Position numbers and translations under genes: made by a program
The notes under the pieces: model-generated
Seen by the model: only the letters and a program-made list of their open reading frames with translations
Told to the model about the DNA's origin: nothing
The model's database searches: none
Origin: Spirochaetales bacterium
GTDB taxonomy: Bacteria; Spirochaetota; Spirochaetia; DSM-27196; SLAA01
Length of the DNA stretch: 7,769 nt
Assembly (NCBI GenBank): GCA_007126415.1
Contig: SLBH01000358.1
Span: 1-7,769, forward strand
Reading direction: 5' to 3'
Shown: one piece after another, positions 1 through 5,883 of the stretch
Layout of the letters: every line of letters starts with the position of its first letter
Numbering within the stretch: the stretch's first letter is position 1

Positions 1-180
1 CCATACGTCCGTGAGCAACTCGCCGCGCGTTTTTTGGATATAGCCCGCTCGCCGGCGTTTCGCTACCTTGGGTACTACGGAAGTTACGGCTACGTTACGC
101 TACGGCTGGATCCAACCGTTGACGATGCGCCGGAGCTGCTCCACAACTGGCGAACAAAGATACAGGACCTCGTGCTTTAA
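1..180 (+). CDS. C-terminal fragment of an unrecognised protein (5' end outside window)
   Basis: Frame 1 is open from the left edge to a TAA at 178-180, giving 59 residues that end in the sequence KIQDLVL. The fragment is mixed in charge, has a Tyr/Gly-rich stretch (YLGYYGSYGYVTLRL, about residues 22-36), and contains no membrane segment. I do not recognise the family and assign no function. It is called coding because the frame is uninterrupted to the edge, its composition looks protein-like, and it ends 14 bp before the convergent stop codon of the neighbouring minus-strand gene, a normal convergent junction. No start codon or upstream signal is visible, so total length is unknown. Confidence 0.7.
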   Translation, partial: PYVREQLAARFLDIARSPAFRYLGYYGSYGYVTLRLDPTVDDAPELLHNWRTKIQDLVL

Positions 181-194
181 CGCCTTGGTGTGCT

Positions 195-920
195 TTAGCC
201 CTTCGCTCCCGGCGCCGATTCCCGCTGCAGCTGCTTTATCGCCGCCTTGCGCTGCTCGACGTGAGCGTTCACCCAGGTGGTTAACGGCTCCACCACACGC
301 CCAACAGCGCCGACGCGGGGCCGCATCAGCACAAACACCCGCTGCTCGGAAGGGACCAGCGCGATGTGCCTGACATCAGCCGGCTCCCGTATCTGATTAC
401 GACACGCCATGAGCGCGTCGCGGGTTGTTCTGTCCGCGTAGTACAAGAAATACTCGCCGCCGCCCCAGTCTAGGCTTTCCTTGCTCAGCTGCTCGGCGTT
501 CTCTATCGTTGCTCCCACCGCGCGAGAGTATTTTTGAGCGATCATGTGGCCCTCAGCAATGGTACCGTTCGCCTTGGGCGACAAATGATACACCAAGTAC
601 AGGCGGTCGGTGCGCCCAAACAGCCGGGCAAAGGGATAATACAACCACGACTGCCTCGGTAGCAACGTGATTGTCACGTCGACCCTGCGCACAAACTTGT
701 TCTGCTTCGGCACAAAGTTCGCGTGGTACCCGGTTAACCCACCGATATTGGTGAACTGCTGATCCTTAGGGTTCAGCACTGCCTGAATAGCCTCGAAGGC
801 GTCTACAAATATGCGCTTGTTGCGGCGCTTGCCCCAGTTGTACCCCAGCGTCAAGAGTATCGTGAACGCGATAAACAGGTAGAACAGCGGCTCTTGGGTA
901 ATCTCGGCGTGATGCATCAT
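195..920 (-). CDS. Single-pass membrane protein with cytosolic domain, possibly CCDC47-like
   Basis: A 241-aa protein and the last gene of the operon. One hydrophobic helix (about residues 11-28) is followed by the basic run KRRNKR (31-36), which predicts an outside N-terminus and a cytosolic C-terminal domain. That domain contains FTNIGG (56-61), LPRQSWLYYPFARLF (87-101), YFLYYADR (157-164) and a hydrophobic strand RVFVLMRPRVG (194-204), and ends in a basic amphipathic helix (about 209-234). The order and character of these elements recall eukaryotic CCDC47 (Pfam CCDC47/DUF1682, a PAT-complex subunit involved in multipass membrane protein insertion), but from memory only. The frame also has a TTG at 971, which would overlap arsA1. 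The tandem ATG codons at 920 and 917, just past the arsA1 stop and behind a weak GAGAG, are the better start. The 25-nt gap after arsA1 implies co-transcription and a shared job. Coding status is secure; the family assignment is tentative. Confidence 0.85.
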   Translation of the reverse strand: MMHHAEITQEPLFYLFIAFTILLTLGYNWGKRRNKRIFVDAFEAIQAVLNPKDQQFTNIGGLTGYHANFVPKQNKFVRRVDVTITLLPRQSWLYYPFARLFGRTDRLYLVYHLSPKANGTIAEGHMIAQKYSRAVGATIENAEQLSKESLDWGGGEYFLYYADRTTRDALMACRNQIREPADVRHIALVPSEQRVFVLMRPRVGAVGRVVEPLTTWVNAHVEQRKAAIKQLQRESAPGAKG

Positions 921-945
921 GATCTGGCTCTCGTTAAGCAGGACC

Positions 946-1866
946 TTATACAAACGCTGCGGTAATATCAACCGGCATCAGGTATGCGCCGTCTCTCTGC
1001 GGGGGCTGCAACGGAACGCGCTGAATCGGTACGCTCCGTGCGCCGTTAGAAAACAGCTTCTTCTCGACGTCCTGCGCGATCTCTTCGTTTTCGTCCTCAA
1101 CCTTGTTATTGTAGGCGGATCGCAGCGGCAGCTCGAGCTCCTGGAGCCCGCTCACGATGCGCTCGGACTCGCGAAACGAGAGGTAGTCGGGGTTGAAAAC
1201 AACCGCGATGTGCGTGTCGCCGCCGCGCAGCAAATCATTAAGCGTCCGGTAGCGGGCGAGCAGCTCCTCAAGCTTATGCAAGACCGTGTCGTCGCGCTCG
1301 GTGTACGGTAGCTTGAAGCCTTCCTCGTCGTACTTTCCACTGAGCTTGTGGATAGTACCGCGCTTCTGCAGAATCTGACGCCGTAGCTTCAGCAACCGCT
1401 CTATCCAGGCCACCGTGATACTCGGCAACGCCAGAATGCGCAACGTTAAGCCGGTGGGAGGCGTGTCGAACACGATGTAGTCGTAATGCGTATCGTCTAT
1501 CACGATGCGCTCGAGCGCGGTTAAGGCGGCGTACTCCTCAACCCCCGGCGAGTAGCGAAGCACCTTGAGGTAGAGGTCGAGATTGAAGGCGTGCGTGTAG
1601 CTATACACGTCGCTCAAAACGCCGATGCTGCGGTCGATGTAAGCCTCGGCCGATTGCTCGAGGTCGGCCTCCTGGAGGTCAAGACGGTCGGTGAACGCGA
1701 GCTTGGCGTGACTGAGCTCGCGCCCGAAGATATCGCCGAGATTGTGGGCGGGGTCGAACGAAACCGCGAGCACCTTATGCCCAAGCTGCGCCAGCTGCCA
1801 CGCGGCCGTTGCGGCGAGCGTTGATTTGCCGACGCCCCCTTTTCCGGTGAAAAAAAGCCGTTTCAC
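946..1866 (-). CDS. ArsA/Get3-family ATPase (ArsA1), lacking the metal-binding cysteines
   Basis: A 306-aa SIMIBI-class P-loop ATPase of the ArsA/Get3 family. It has the deviant Walker A GKGGVGKST (8-16) with the signature lysine, switch I FDPAHNLGDIF (37-47), switch II DTPPTG (134-139) followed by LTLRILALP as in Get3/ArsA, and a nucleotide-base region VVFNPDYLS (222-230). It is single-domain, like Get3 and unlike the tandem ArsA of arsenite pumps, so it should work as a dimer. There are no cysteines at all, so neither arsenite binding nor a Get3-type zinc CXXC is possible. The GTG at 1866 is preferred over the GTG at 1875. It aligns exactly with the ATG of the paralogue at 4227 and leaves GAGG about 11 nt upstream, whereas at 1875 that GAGG is only 2 nt away. 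It lies between the 103-aa gene and the membrane-protein gene. The client or partner is unknown; membrane-protein targeting is the leading inference. Confidence 0.93.
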   Translation of the reverse strand: MKRLFFTGKGGVGKSTLAATAAWQLAQLGHKVLAVSFDPAHNLGDIFGRELSHAKLAFTDRLDLQEADLEQSAEAYIDRSIGVLSDVYSYTHAFNLDLYLKVLRYSPGVEEYAALTALERIVIDDTHYDYIVFDTPPTGLTLRILALPSITVAWIERLLKLRRQILQKRGTIHKLSGKYDEEGFKLPYTERDDTVLHKLEELLARYRTLNDLLRGGDTHIAVVFNPDYLSFRESERIVSGLQELELPLRSAYNNKVEDENEEIAQDVEKKLFSNGARSVPIQRVPLQPPQRDGAYLMPVDITAAFV

Positions 1867-1879
1867 GATCGGCACCGCC

Positions 1880-2191
1880 TCAGGTAACGTCGAAGCATCC
1901 GGCTATCTCGGCGAGCGCGTCCGAGGCGTTCTCGGCGCGACGGTTCACTACCTTGAGCTCATGCTCGAGATGCGGCAGCAGTTCGGCCGAGATGAAAGAC
2001 GGAGGTGCGGGCAGCCCGGTGAACGAACCCATCAAGATCAACACGAACACATTCTCGAGCTCGCGCACCTCACACTCGGTAAGGCCCGCCGCTTTCGCGC
2101 GGTGGGCATCATCCATGTCACGAAAAAAACCTTTGATGGAACCCCAGAGCCGCTGCGACGGCCCTGGAGAACCGGTACTTTCATCCGACAA
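1880..2191 (-). CDS. Small conserved-looking operon protein of unknown function (103 aa)
   Basis: A 103-aa protein encoded between cstA and arsA1. The N-terminal 25 residues are polar and Gly/Pro/Ser-rich with a basic amphipathic stretch (SQRLWGSIKGFFRDM, about 12-26). The centre has a hydrophobic block VFVLILMGSFTGLPAPP (about 48-64) that is short and proline-interrupted for a clean transmembrane helix. The C-terminal 35 residues are predicted helical and charged (LLPHLEHELKVVNRRAE). I do not recognise a named family. The start is TTG at 2191, chosen because a strong AAGGAG lies 7 nt upstream and no in-frame ATG gives a better fit. Its stop is 13 nt before the preferred arsA1 start, and its own start is 23 nt after the cstA stop, so it belongs to the operon. 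The context suggests an adaptor or accessory factor for ArsA1, which is inference only. Confidence 0.85.
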   Translation of the reverse strand: MSDESTGSPGPSQRLWGSIKGFFRDMDDAHRAKAAGLTECEVRELENVFVLILMGSFTGLPAPPSFISAELLPHLEHELKVVNRRAENASDALAEIAGCFDVT

Positions 2192-2198
2192 CTGTCGG

Positions 2199-2204
2199 CT
2201 CCTT
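2199..2204 (-). promoter_or_regulatory. Ribosome binding site fixing the TTG start of the 103-aa gene
   Basis: On the minus strand AAGGAG is followed by a 7-nt spacer (CCGACAG) and then TTG at 2191. A near-perfect Shine-Dalgarno at ideal spacing decides in favour of this rare start codon. The nearest ATG (2184-2182) is out of frame. Confidence 0.75.
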
Positions 2205-2214
2205 CAACCGTTCA

Positions 2215-3948
2215 TCAGCCGGTTGTGGTTTGTTCGTCGGCCGCAGGCAAGCCTCGCGTCTTGAAGAAGTCGATGATGAACACCACGTTGATCACCAACA
2301 TTGCTGCGGTGATGAGACCAACAACGGCGCCCGTTGCAAAGCGCGTCTCCATAACGACCGGTACGATAATTGCAAGATACCACACCATCGCCGCGGTCAC
2401 CGTGACCCACAGTAGCATCGCCGGAACGAACGCAACGGTTGCTTTAGACTTCAGGCGCTTCATAACCCACGCGGTGCCGGTAAGCAGCGCAATCGCCGCG
2501 ATCAGCTGGTTGGCACTACCGAACGCCGGCCAGAGCAGCGTGAATCCGCCGCTCCACCCCAGGTACACACCAATGGCAGCCGGGATAATCGACGCAAACC
2601 AGCGGTTGGTCAGCACACGATACGCGCCTTCGGCGCCGCGGTCCTTGAGCGGAGCCGCCATCTCGGCGACGCAGTAGCGACCGAGACGGTTGGTGGTGTC
2701 GAGCGTGGTCATAGCAAACGATGAAACCCAGAGACCCGCGATCGCGCGCAGAAACGCCACCGGAATGAACCCAAGCCAGGTGGAACTTACCATAGCGGCC
2801 CAGGTTTCCGAGAACATAGCGGCACCCGGAAAGGTTGCGCCCATTGCGGGCGTGTACTCACTAGCCCACCCGGCAACCGAGATGGCCTCACCGGCCTCCT
2901 GAATAACCTGAACGCCGAAACCGGCCACCGCGATCACTACGATGGTCGAGAGAAAGCCCTCGACGAGCATAACGCCGTAGCCGATCGGCAGACCGGCCTT
3001 TTCGCTGGTGAGCTGCTTGGAAGTTGTGCCGGAGCCGACCAACGAATGGAAGCCCGAAAGCGAACCACACGCGATGATCAGCGGGATAACCGGCCAGAAC
3101 GGAGTTGATTGGCCCTCTATCACGATCGGAGCAAAGCTCGTGAACGCCGGGGCGCTGAAGCTGCCGACCGCGAAGATCGCGGCGAGGCCGCCGATGATAA
3201 GCCCAAAGTACAGGAGAAACGAGTTCAAGTAGTCGCGCGGCTGCAACAGCACGTTGACCGGGAGCGCAGACGCGATAATGATGTAGACAAACATCAAGGC
3301 GAACCATGCGTCGCGCGGAAGATCGATCGGGAACACCGTTCCCAGCCAGATTACCCCAACCAGCATCGCCACCCCGATGACACTTGAAAGCACAAACGGC
3401 AGGTTCGTGCGGTACAGCAGTGCGCCCAGAATAACCGCAGCAACCAACAGATAGATGGTGGCAGCCGGAATATCGGGGTTTGCGATGAACATACCGGCGA
3501 TAACCGCGGCAAACGCGCCCACCACCAGCACCAGCAGGAAGAACACGAGGTAGTAGAACAAGCGACCGGTTCTTTGGGTTATGAGGTCCGATGCAACAAA
3601 CTGAATAGATTTGCCGTCGTAGCGCACCGACGCCATCACCGAAAGATAGTCGTGCACCGCACCGATGAAGATGTTACCGAACCAGACCCAGGCCAGAGCC
3701 GGGGCCCAGCCCCATGCCATTGCCAGAACCGGCCCAATGATGGGAGCAGCACCGGCAACCGAAGCGAAATGGTGCCCAAACAACACCGAGCTTCGCGCAG
3801 GCACGTAGTCTACACCATCGGACAGTCGATGCGCCGGTGTCTGAATGCTGTTGTCGGCTTTGACCACGTTCGTCTCCAATCGACGGCCATAGGTGAGGTA
3901 CAGCACGGCATACAGCACGAAACCAACAAGGACAATTACGGTTGTCAC
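2215..3948 (-). CDS. cstA: Carbon starvation protein CstA family transporter
   Basis: A 577-aa polytopic inner-membrane protein of the CstA family (E. coli CstA and BtsT take up peptides and/or pyruvate, probably with protons). Family hallmarks are GHHFASVAGAAPIIGP (58-73), the LLQPRDYLN motif (234-242), GFHSLVGSGTTSKQ (299-312) and, near the C-terminus, FGSANQLIAAIAL. Hydrophobic helices fill most of the length. E. coli CstA is about 700 aa, so this is a short-type member without the extended C-terminal part. It starts with GTG at 3948 behind a perfect AGGAGG (3962-3957) at 8-nt spacing. It is the first gene of the operon, with a strong promoter about 45-75 bp upstream of the start codon, and the 103-aa gene starts 23 nt after its stop. 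The exact substrate cannot be read from the sequence. Its co-transcription with an ArsA-type ATPase is unusual. Confidence 0.95.
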   Translation of the reverse strand: MTTVIVLVGFVLYAVLYLTYGRRLETNVVKADNSIQTPAHRLSDGVDYVPARSSVLFGHHFASVAGAAPIIGPVLAMAWGWAPALAWVWFGNIFIGAVHDYLSVMASVRYDGKSIQFVASDLITQRTGRLFYYLVFFLLVLVVGAFAAVIAGMFIANPDIPAATIYLLVAAVILGALLYRTNLPFVLSSVIGVAMLVGVIWLGTVFPIDLPRDAWFALMFVYIIIASALPVNVLLQPRDYLNSFLLYFGLIIGGLAAIFAVGSFSAPAFTSFAPIVIEGQSTPFWPVIPLIIACGSLSGFHSLVGSGTTSKQLTSEKAGLPIGYGVMLVEGFLSTIVVIAVAGFGVQVIQEAGEAISVAGWASEYTPAMGATFPGAAMFSETWAAMVSSTWLGFIPVAFLRAIAGLWVSSFAMTTLDTTNRLGRYCVAEMAAPLKDRGAEGAYRVLTNRWFASIIPAAIGVYLGWSGGFTLLWPAFGSANQLIAAIALLTGTAWVMKRLKSKATVAFVPAMLLWVTVTAAMVWYLAIIVPVVMETRFATGAVVGLITAAMLVINVVFIIDFFKTRGLPAADEQTTTG

Positions 3949-3974
3949 TGTTTCTGCCTCCTATTCGGGAAATA

Positions 3975-3991
3975 TGCGTTTTTCTTACGCA
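3975..3991. promoter_or_regulatory. Inverted repeat at the predicted cstA transcription start (possible operator)
   Basis: TGCGT (3975-3979), 7 nt, ACGCA (3987-3991) is a perfect 5-bp inverted repeat just downstream of the cstA -10 box, overlapping the predicted start site. The position is typical for a repressor operator. The short stem with a 7-nt loop could equally be a weak leader hairpin or chance. Confidence 0.3.
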
Positions 3992-3994
3992 GTA

Positions 3995-4023
3995 ATACTA
4001 CACGCCATCTGTACATGTGTCAA
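3995..4023 (-). promoter_or_regulatory. Sigma-70-type promoter of the cstA operon
   Basis: On the minus strand a consensus -35 TTGACA (4023-4018) is followed by a 17-nt spacer and a -10 TAGTAT (4000-3995), with an A/T-rich stretch upstream of the -35 (about 4024-4050) that could act as an UP element. The transcription start would fall near 3988, giving a leader of about 40 nt before the GTG at 3948. Sequence match and position make this the strongest regulatory call in the window. Confidence 0.8.
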
Positions 4024-4095
4024 ATTGTTCTATAAATTCGTCTTTTCGTGACTATTGCGGCGAACTATTGCCCTCGGATACCCCTCGCGCGCAAC

Positions 4096-4141
4096 AACGG
4101 CGCGGCCGAGTGCAAACTTCGCCCGATCATTTGCCGCCGTT
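4096..4141. promoter_or_regulatory. Composite inverted repeat in the divergent control region
   Basis: AACGGCG (4096-4102) pairs with CGCCGTT (4135-4141), and inside it GCAAA (4112-4116) pairs with TTTGC (4130-4134). On the 3' side the two arms are contiguous, so the fold is a 12-bp stem with a 9-nt bulge on the 5' side and a 13-nt loop. TT follows directly on the plus strand. It lies between the two divergent promoters rather than in either predicted transcript, so it may be a regulator site, the relic of a terminator, or part of an unmapped RNA. No gene is seen around it in the rest of the 278-bp gap. Confidence 0.3.
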
Positions 4142-4175
4142 TTAGGAGCCTGTTGTATCGCGTTCGGGTTCACCG

Positions 4176-4186
4176 TGCTATAGTAT
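4176..4186 (+). promoter_or_regulatory. Extended -10 promoter of arsA2
   Basis: TGC followed by TATAGT (4179-4184) is an extended -10 element (TGn plus hexamer). No good -35 is present at 16-18 nt spacing; the best candidate, TTGTAT at 4153-4158, is 20 nt away. This suits an extended -10 promoter. Transcription would begin near 4191, leaving a leader of about 36 nt before the ATG at 4227. The octamer CTATAGTA occurs here (4178-4185) and again immediately before the ATG (4219-4226). Confidence 0.5.
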
Positions 4187-4226
4187 GCGCGCAGATACGC
4201 GGCGAGGATTATGAAGGACTATAGTA

Positions 4227-5156
4227 ATGCAGACGATTTTTTTTACCGGTAAGGGCGGCGTCGGCAAGTCCACGCTGTCGGCCGCAACCGCCTGGCAACT
4301 CGCCGACCGGGGGCACAAGGTGCTCGCGGTGTCGTTCGACCCTGCTCATAACCTCGGCGATATCTTCGGCTTAGCCCTCAGTCATCGGCGCAAGCAGTTC
4401 AGCGAGAACTTGTGGCTGCAGGAGATCGATCTCGATAAAAGCGCGGCCCAGTACATAGAGGAGAATATCGACCTTCTCGGGCAGGTCTATTCGTATACGC
4501 GCGCCTTCAACTTCGACACCTACTTCAAAACGATGCGTTACTCGCCGGGTGTTGAGGAGTACGCCGCGTTGACCGCGCTGCAGGAGATCATCAGTACCGA
4601 GACCGAGTTCGAGTACATCGTGTTCGACACACCTCCCACCGGCTTGACGTTGCGTATCCTGGCGCTACCGAACATCACGATCACCTGGGTCGACCGGCTG
4701 AGGCGCATTCGCCGCGAGCTTCTGAAAAAACGTCACACCATACACAACCTCGACGGAACCTACATCGCTGAGGGCGTAATACTCCCGTACGAGGAGAAAG
4801 ACGACACGGTACTGCGAAACTTAAACGCAATGTGGAAGCGCTACGTGGAGCTGTACAACGTGCTACAGAGCAAAAGCAACTCGATTGCGGTGGTATTCAA
4901 CCCCGATTATCTCTCACTACGCGAATCGCAACGCATCGTGAGCGGGCTGAGCGACCTGCGGCTGCCGCTTCGCGCGGCGTACAACAACAAATGCACCGCC
5001 GAGACCCAAGACACTGCGGCTGAGGTTGAAGAACAGTTGCTAAACAAGCGTCCCGATGTCGACGTAGTGCGGGTGCCGCGCACCGCGTATCGGCGCGAGT
5101 ACGCCTACGAGGTTCCGGTGGAGCTTACTGCGCCGTTTCTCTCCGCCGGCCTGTGA
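4227..5156 (+). CDS. ArsA/Get3-family ATPase (ArsA2), paralogue of ArsA1
   Basis: A 309-aa single-domain ATPase of the ArsA/Get3 family with Walker A GKGGVGKST (8-16), switch I FDPAHNLGDIF (37-47), switch II DTPPTG (134-139) and VVFNPDYLS (222-230), all at the same residue numbers as in ArsA1. The two proteins align without a gap to about residue 255 and by eye are more than half identical; they diverge in the last 50 residues. It has one cysteine (C256) and no CXXC, so it is neither an arsenite pump subunit by motif nor a Get3 with the zinc clasp. The C-terminal alpha-crystallin domain of the Get3d subgroup is absent. It starts with ATG at 4227 behind AAGGA (4214-4218) at 8-nt spacing. It is a single-gene transcription unit divergent from the cstA operon. 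A heterodimer with ArsA1 is plausible but unproven. Confidence 0.93.
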   Translation: MQTIFFTGKGGVGKSTLSAATAWQLADRGHKVLAVSFDPAHNLGDIFGLALSHRRKQFSENLWLQEIDLDKSAAQYIEENIDLLGQVYSYTRAFNFDTYFKTMRYSPGVEEYAALTALQEIISTETEFEYIVFDTPPTGLTLRILALPNITITWVDRLRRIRRELLKKRHTIHNLDGTYIAEGVILPYEEKDDTVLRNLNAMWKRYVELYNVLQSKSNSIAVVFNPDYLSLRESQRIVSGLSDLRLPLRAAYNNKCTAETQDTAAEVEEQLLNKRPDVDVVRVPRTAYRREYAYEVPVELTAPFLSAGL

Positions 5157-5178
5157 GTGCGCGGGGTGAGTGCGCGGG
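5153..5178 (+). repeat. 13-bp perfect tandem duplication across the arsA2 stop codon
   Basis: The unit GTGAGTGCGCGGG occurs at 5153-5165 and again at 5166-5178 with no mismatch. The first copy contains the arsA2 TGA (5154-5156). Because 13 is not a multiple of three, changes in copy number leave the stop intact and only lengthen the 3' untranslated region. Confidence 0.85.
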
Positions 5179-5180
5179 GA

Positions 5181-5197
5181 GGCGTCCGCGCGACGCC
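5181..5197. terminator. GC-rich hairpin downstream of arsA2 (possible terminator without U-tract)
   Basis: GGCGTC (5181-5186), loop CGCGC, GACGCC (5192-5197) forms a perfect 6-bp GC-rich stem 24 nt after the arsA2 stop. No run of T follows on either strand, so it is not a classical intrinsic terminator; it may assist Rho-dependent ending or protect the transcript end. Confidence 0.35.
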
Positions 5198-5223
5198 GTG
5201 CGGGCGAGACCGCGTTTAGACGT

Positions 5224-5245
5224 CCCGCGGCTACGCGGCCGCGGG
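5224..5245. terminator. Strong GC-rich hairpin overlapping the hemolysin III stop codon
   Basis: CCCGCGGC (5224-5231), loop TACGCG, GCCGCGGG (5238-5245) gives a perfect 8-bp stem. It spans the TAG of the minus-strand gene (5233-5231) and its last codons, in the convergent space with arsA2. As with the neighbouring hairpin, no T-tract follows, so its use as a bidirectional transcript end is a guess from position and stability. Confidence 0.35.
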
Positions 5246-5869
5246 CATCGTGAGCACCGCCACGTAATGCGAAACGCTCCCGGCGAGCACAAAGAGGTGC
5301 CATATTCCGTGGCTGAAGCGCAGCCGCTGGTTGGCGTAAAACACAATACCGGCGGTGTAGGCTACGCCTCCTGCCAACAGCCAACGCAGGGTTGGTGCCG
5401 AAAGGTGCTCCATCAGCGGCCTGATCGCGATGATCACCATCCACCCCATCGCGACGTACACCACAACCGATAGAATCCGAAACCGGCCGATCATGAACAG
5501 CTTGAGCACGGTGCCGAGCAGCGCCAGACCCCAAACCACACCGAACAGACTCCAGCCCCAGCCGCCGCGTAGCGCCACAAGCGTAAACGGGGTATAGGTC
5601 CCGGCGATCAAGAAATAGATCGCAACGTGATCGAACACCCGCAAACGCGACTTCATCCGAGAGATCGGAACGGTATGATACAGCGTGGAGGCTGCGTATA
5701 GCATAATAAGGGTCGCGCCGAAGATCGAGACGGCTACGATTCTTCGCGGTTCGCCAAGCATCGAGGCATGCACGATCAGGACTACCGTCCCCGGAATCGC
5801 GATCAGCGCGCCGACCGCATGCGTAATGCTGTTGATGAGCTCCTCAGCTCGCGTCTGTGTGCGTCCCAT
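5231..5869 (-). CDS. Hemolysin III / PAQR family membrane protein
   Basis: A 212-aa protein of the hemolysin III (YqfA/TIGR01065) branch of the PAQR superfamily, with about seven transmembrane helices. Hallmarks are EELINSITH (9-17), STLYH (61-65), FDHVAIYFLIAGTYTPF (79-95), HGIWH (187-191) and H201. By analogy with adiponectin receptors, His65, His187 and His191 probably hold a zinc ion in a membrane hydrolase-like site. The family name comes from a Bacillus cereus haemolysin, but most members are housekeeping proteins tied to membrane lipid or stress physiology, so a toxin role should not be assumed. It starts with ATG at 5869 behind GAAGGA at a short 4-nt spacing. It lies 60 bp downstream of cheA on the same strand and may be co-transcribed, though a direct repeat in the gap leaves room for separate control. 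Confidence 0.93.
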   Translation of the reverse strand: MGRTQTRAEELINSITHAVGALIAIPGTVVLIVHASMLGEPRRIVAVSIFGATLIMLYAASTLYHTVPISRMKSRLRVFDHVAIYFLIAGTYTPFTLVALRGGWGWSLFGVVWGLALLGTVLKLFMIGRFRILSVVVYVAMGWMVIIAIRPLMEHLSAPTLRWLLAGGVAYTAGIVFYANQRLRFSHGIWHLFVLAGSVSHYVAVLTMPAAA

Positions 5870-5883
5870 AGCTTCCTTCTAGT

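Noticed and set aside
172..197. GTGCTTTA repeated at 172-179 and 190-197 across the two convergent stop codons
   Set aside because: Eight bases repeated once within 26 bp, with no hairpin and no further copies in the window, is likely chance.
921..971. TTG at 971 as start of the membrane protein (258 aa)
   Set aside because: It would overlap the arsA1 3' end and adds a leader with no clear RBS. The ATG at 920 begins after the arsA1 stop.
1880..2191. Possibility that the 103-aa protein is an Asterix (PAT10) counterpart, given its similar size and the CCDC47-like neighbour
   Set aside because: Asterix has three transmembrane helices. This protein has at most one short proline-broken hydrophobic block and no motif similarity that I can see.
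1742..2677. 311-codon plus-strand open frame
   Set aside because: It runs antisense across arsA1, the 103-aa gene and cstA. The Thr/Ala-rich translation has no domain, and the real genes on the other strand are supported by motifs and RBSs.
3574..4035. 153-codon plus-strand open frame reaching into the divergent region
   Set aside because: It is antisense to the N-terminal half of cstA, has no RBS or family features, and ends inside the cstA promoter.
1724..4369. Inverted 17-bp identities shared by arsA1 and arsA2 (such as 1724-1740 and 4353-4369) as a recombination or mobile-element signature
   Set aside because: They fall in the conserved switch I coding region of the paralogues and are explained by protein conservation. 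There are no terminal repeats or target-site duplications.
946..5156. Arsenic resistance locus
   Set aside because: Neither ATPase has the arsenite-binding cysteines or the tandem two-domain ArsA layout, and no arsB, acr3, arsC, arsR or arsD is present.
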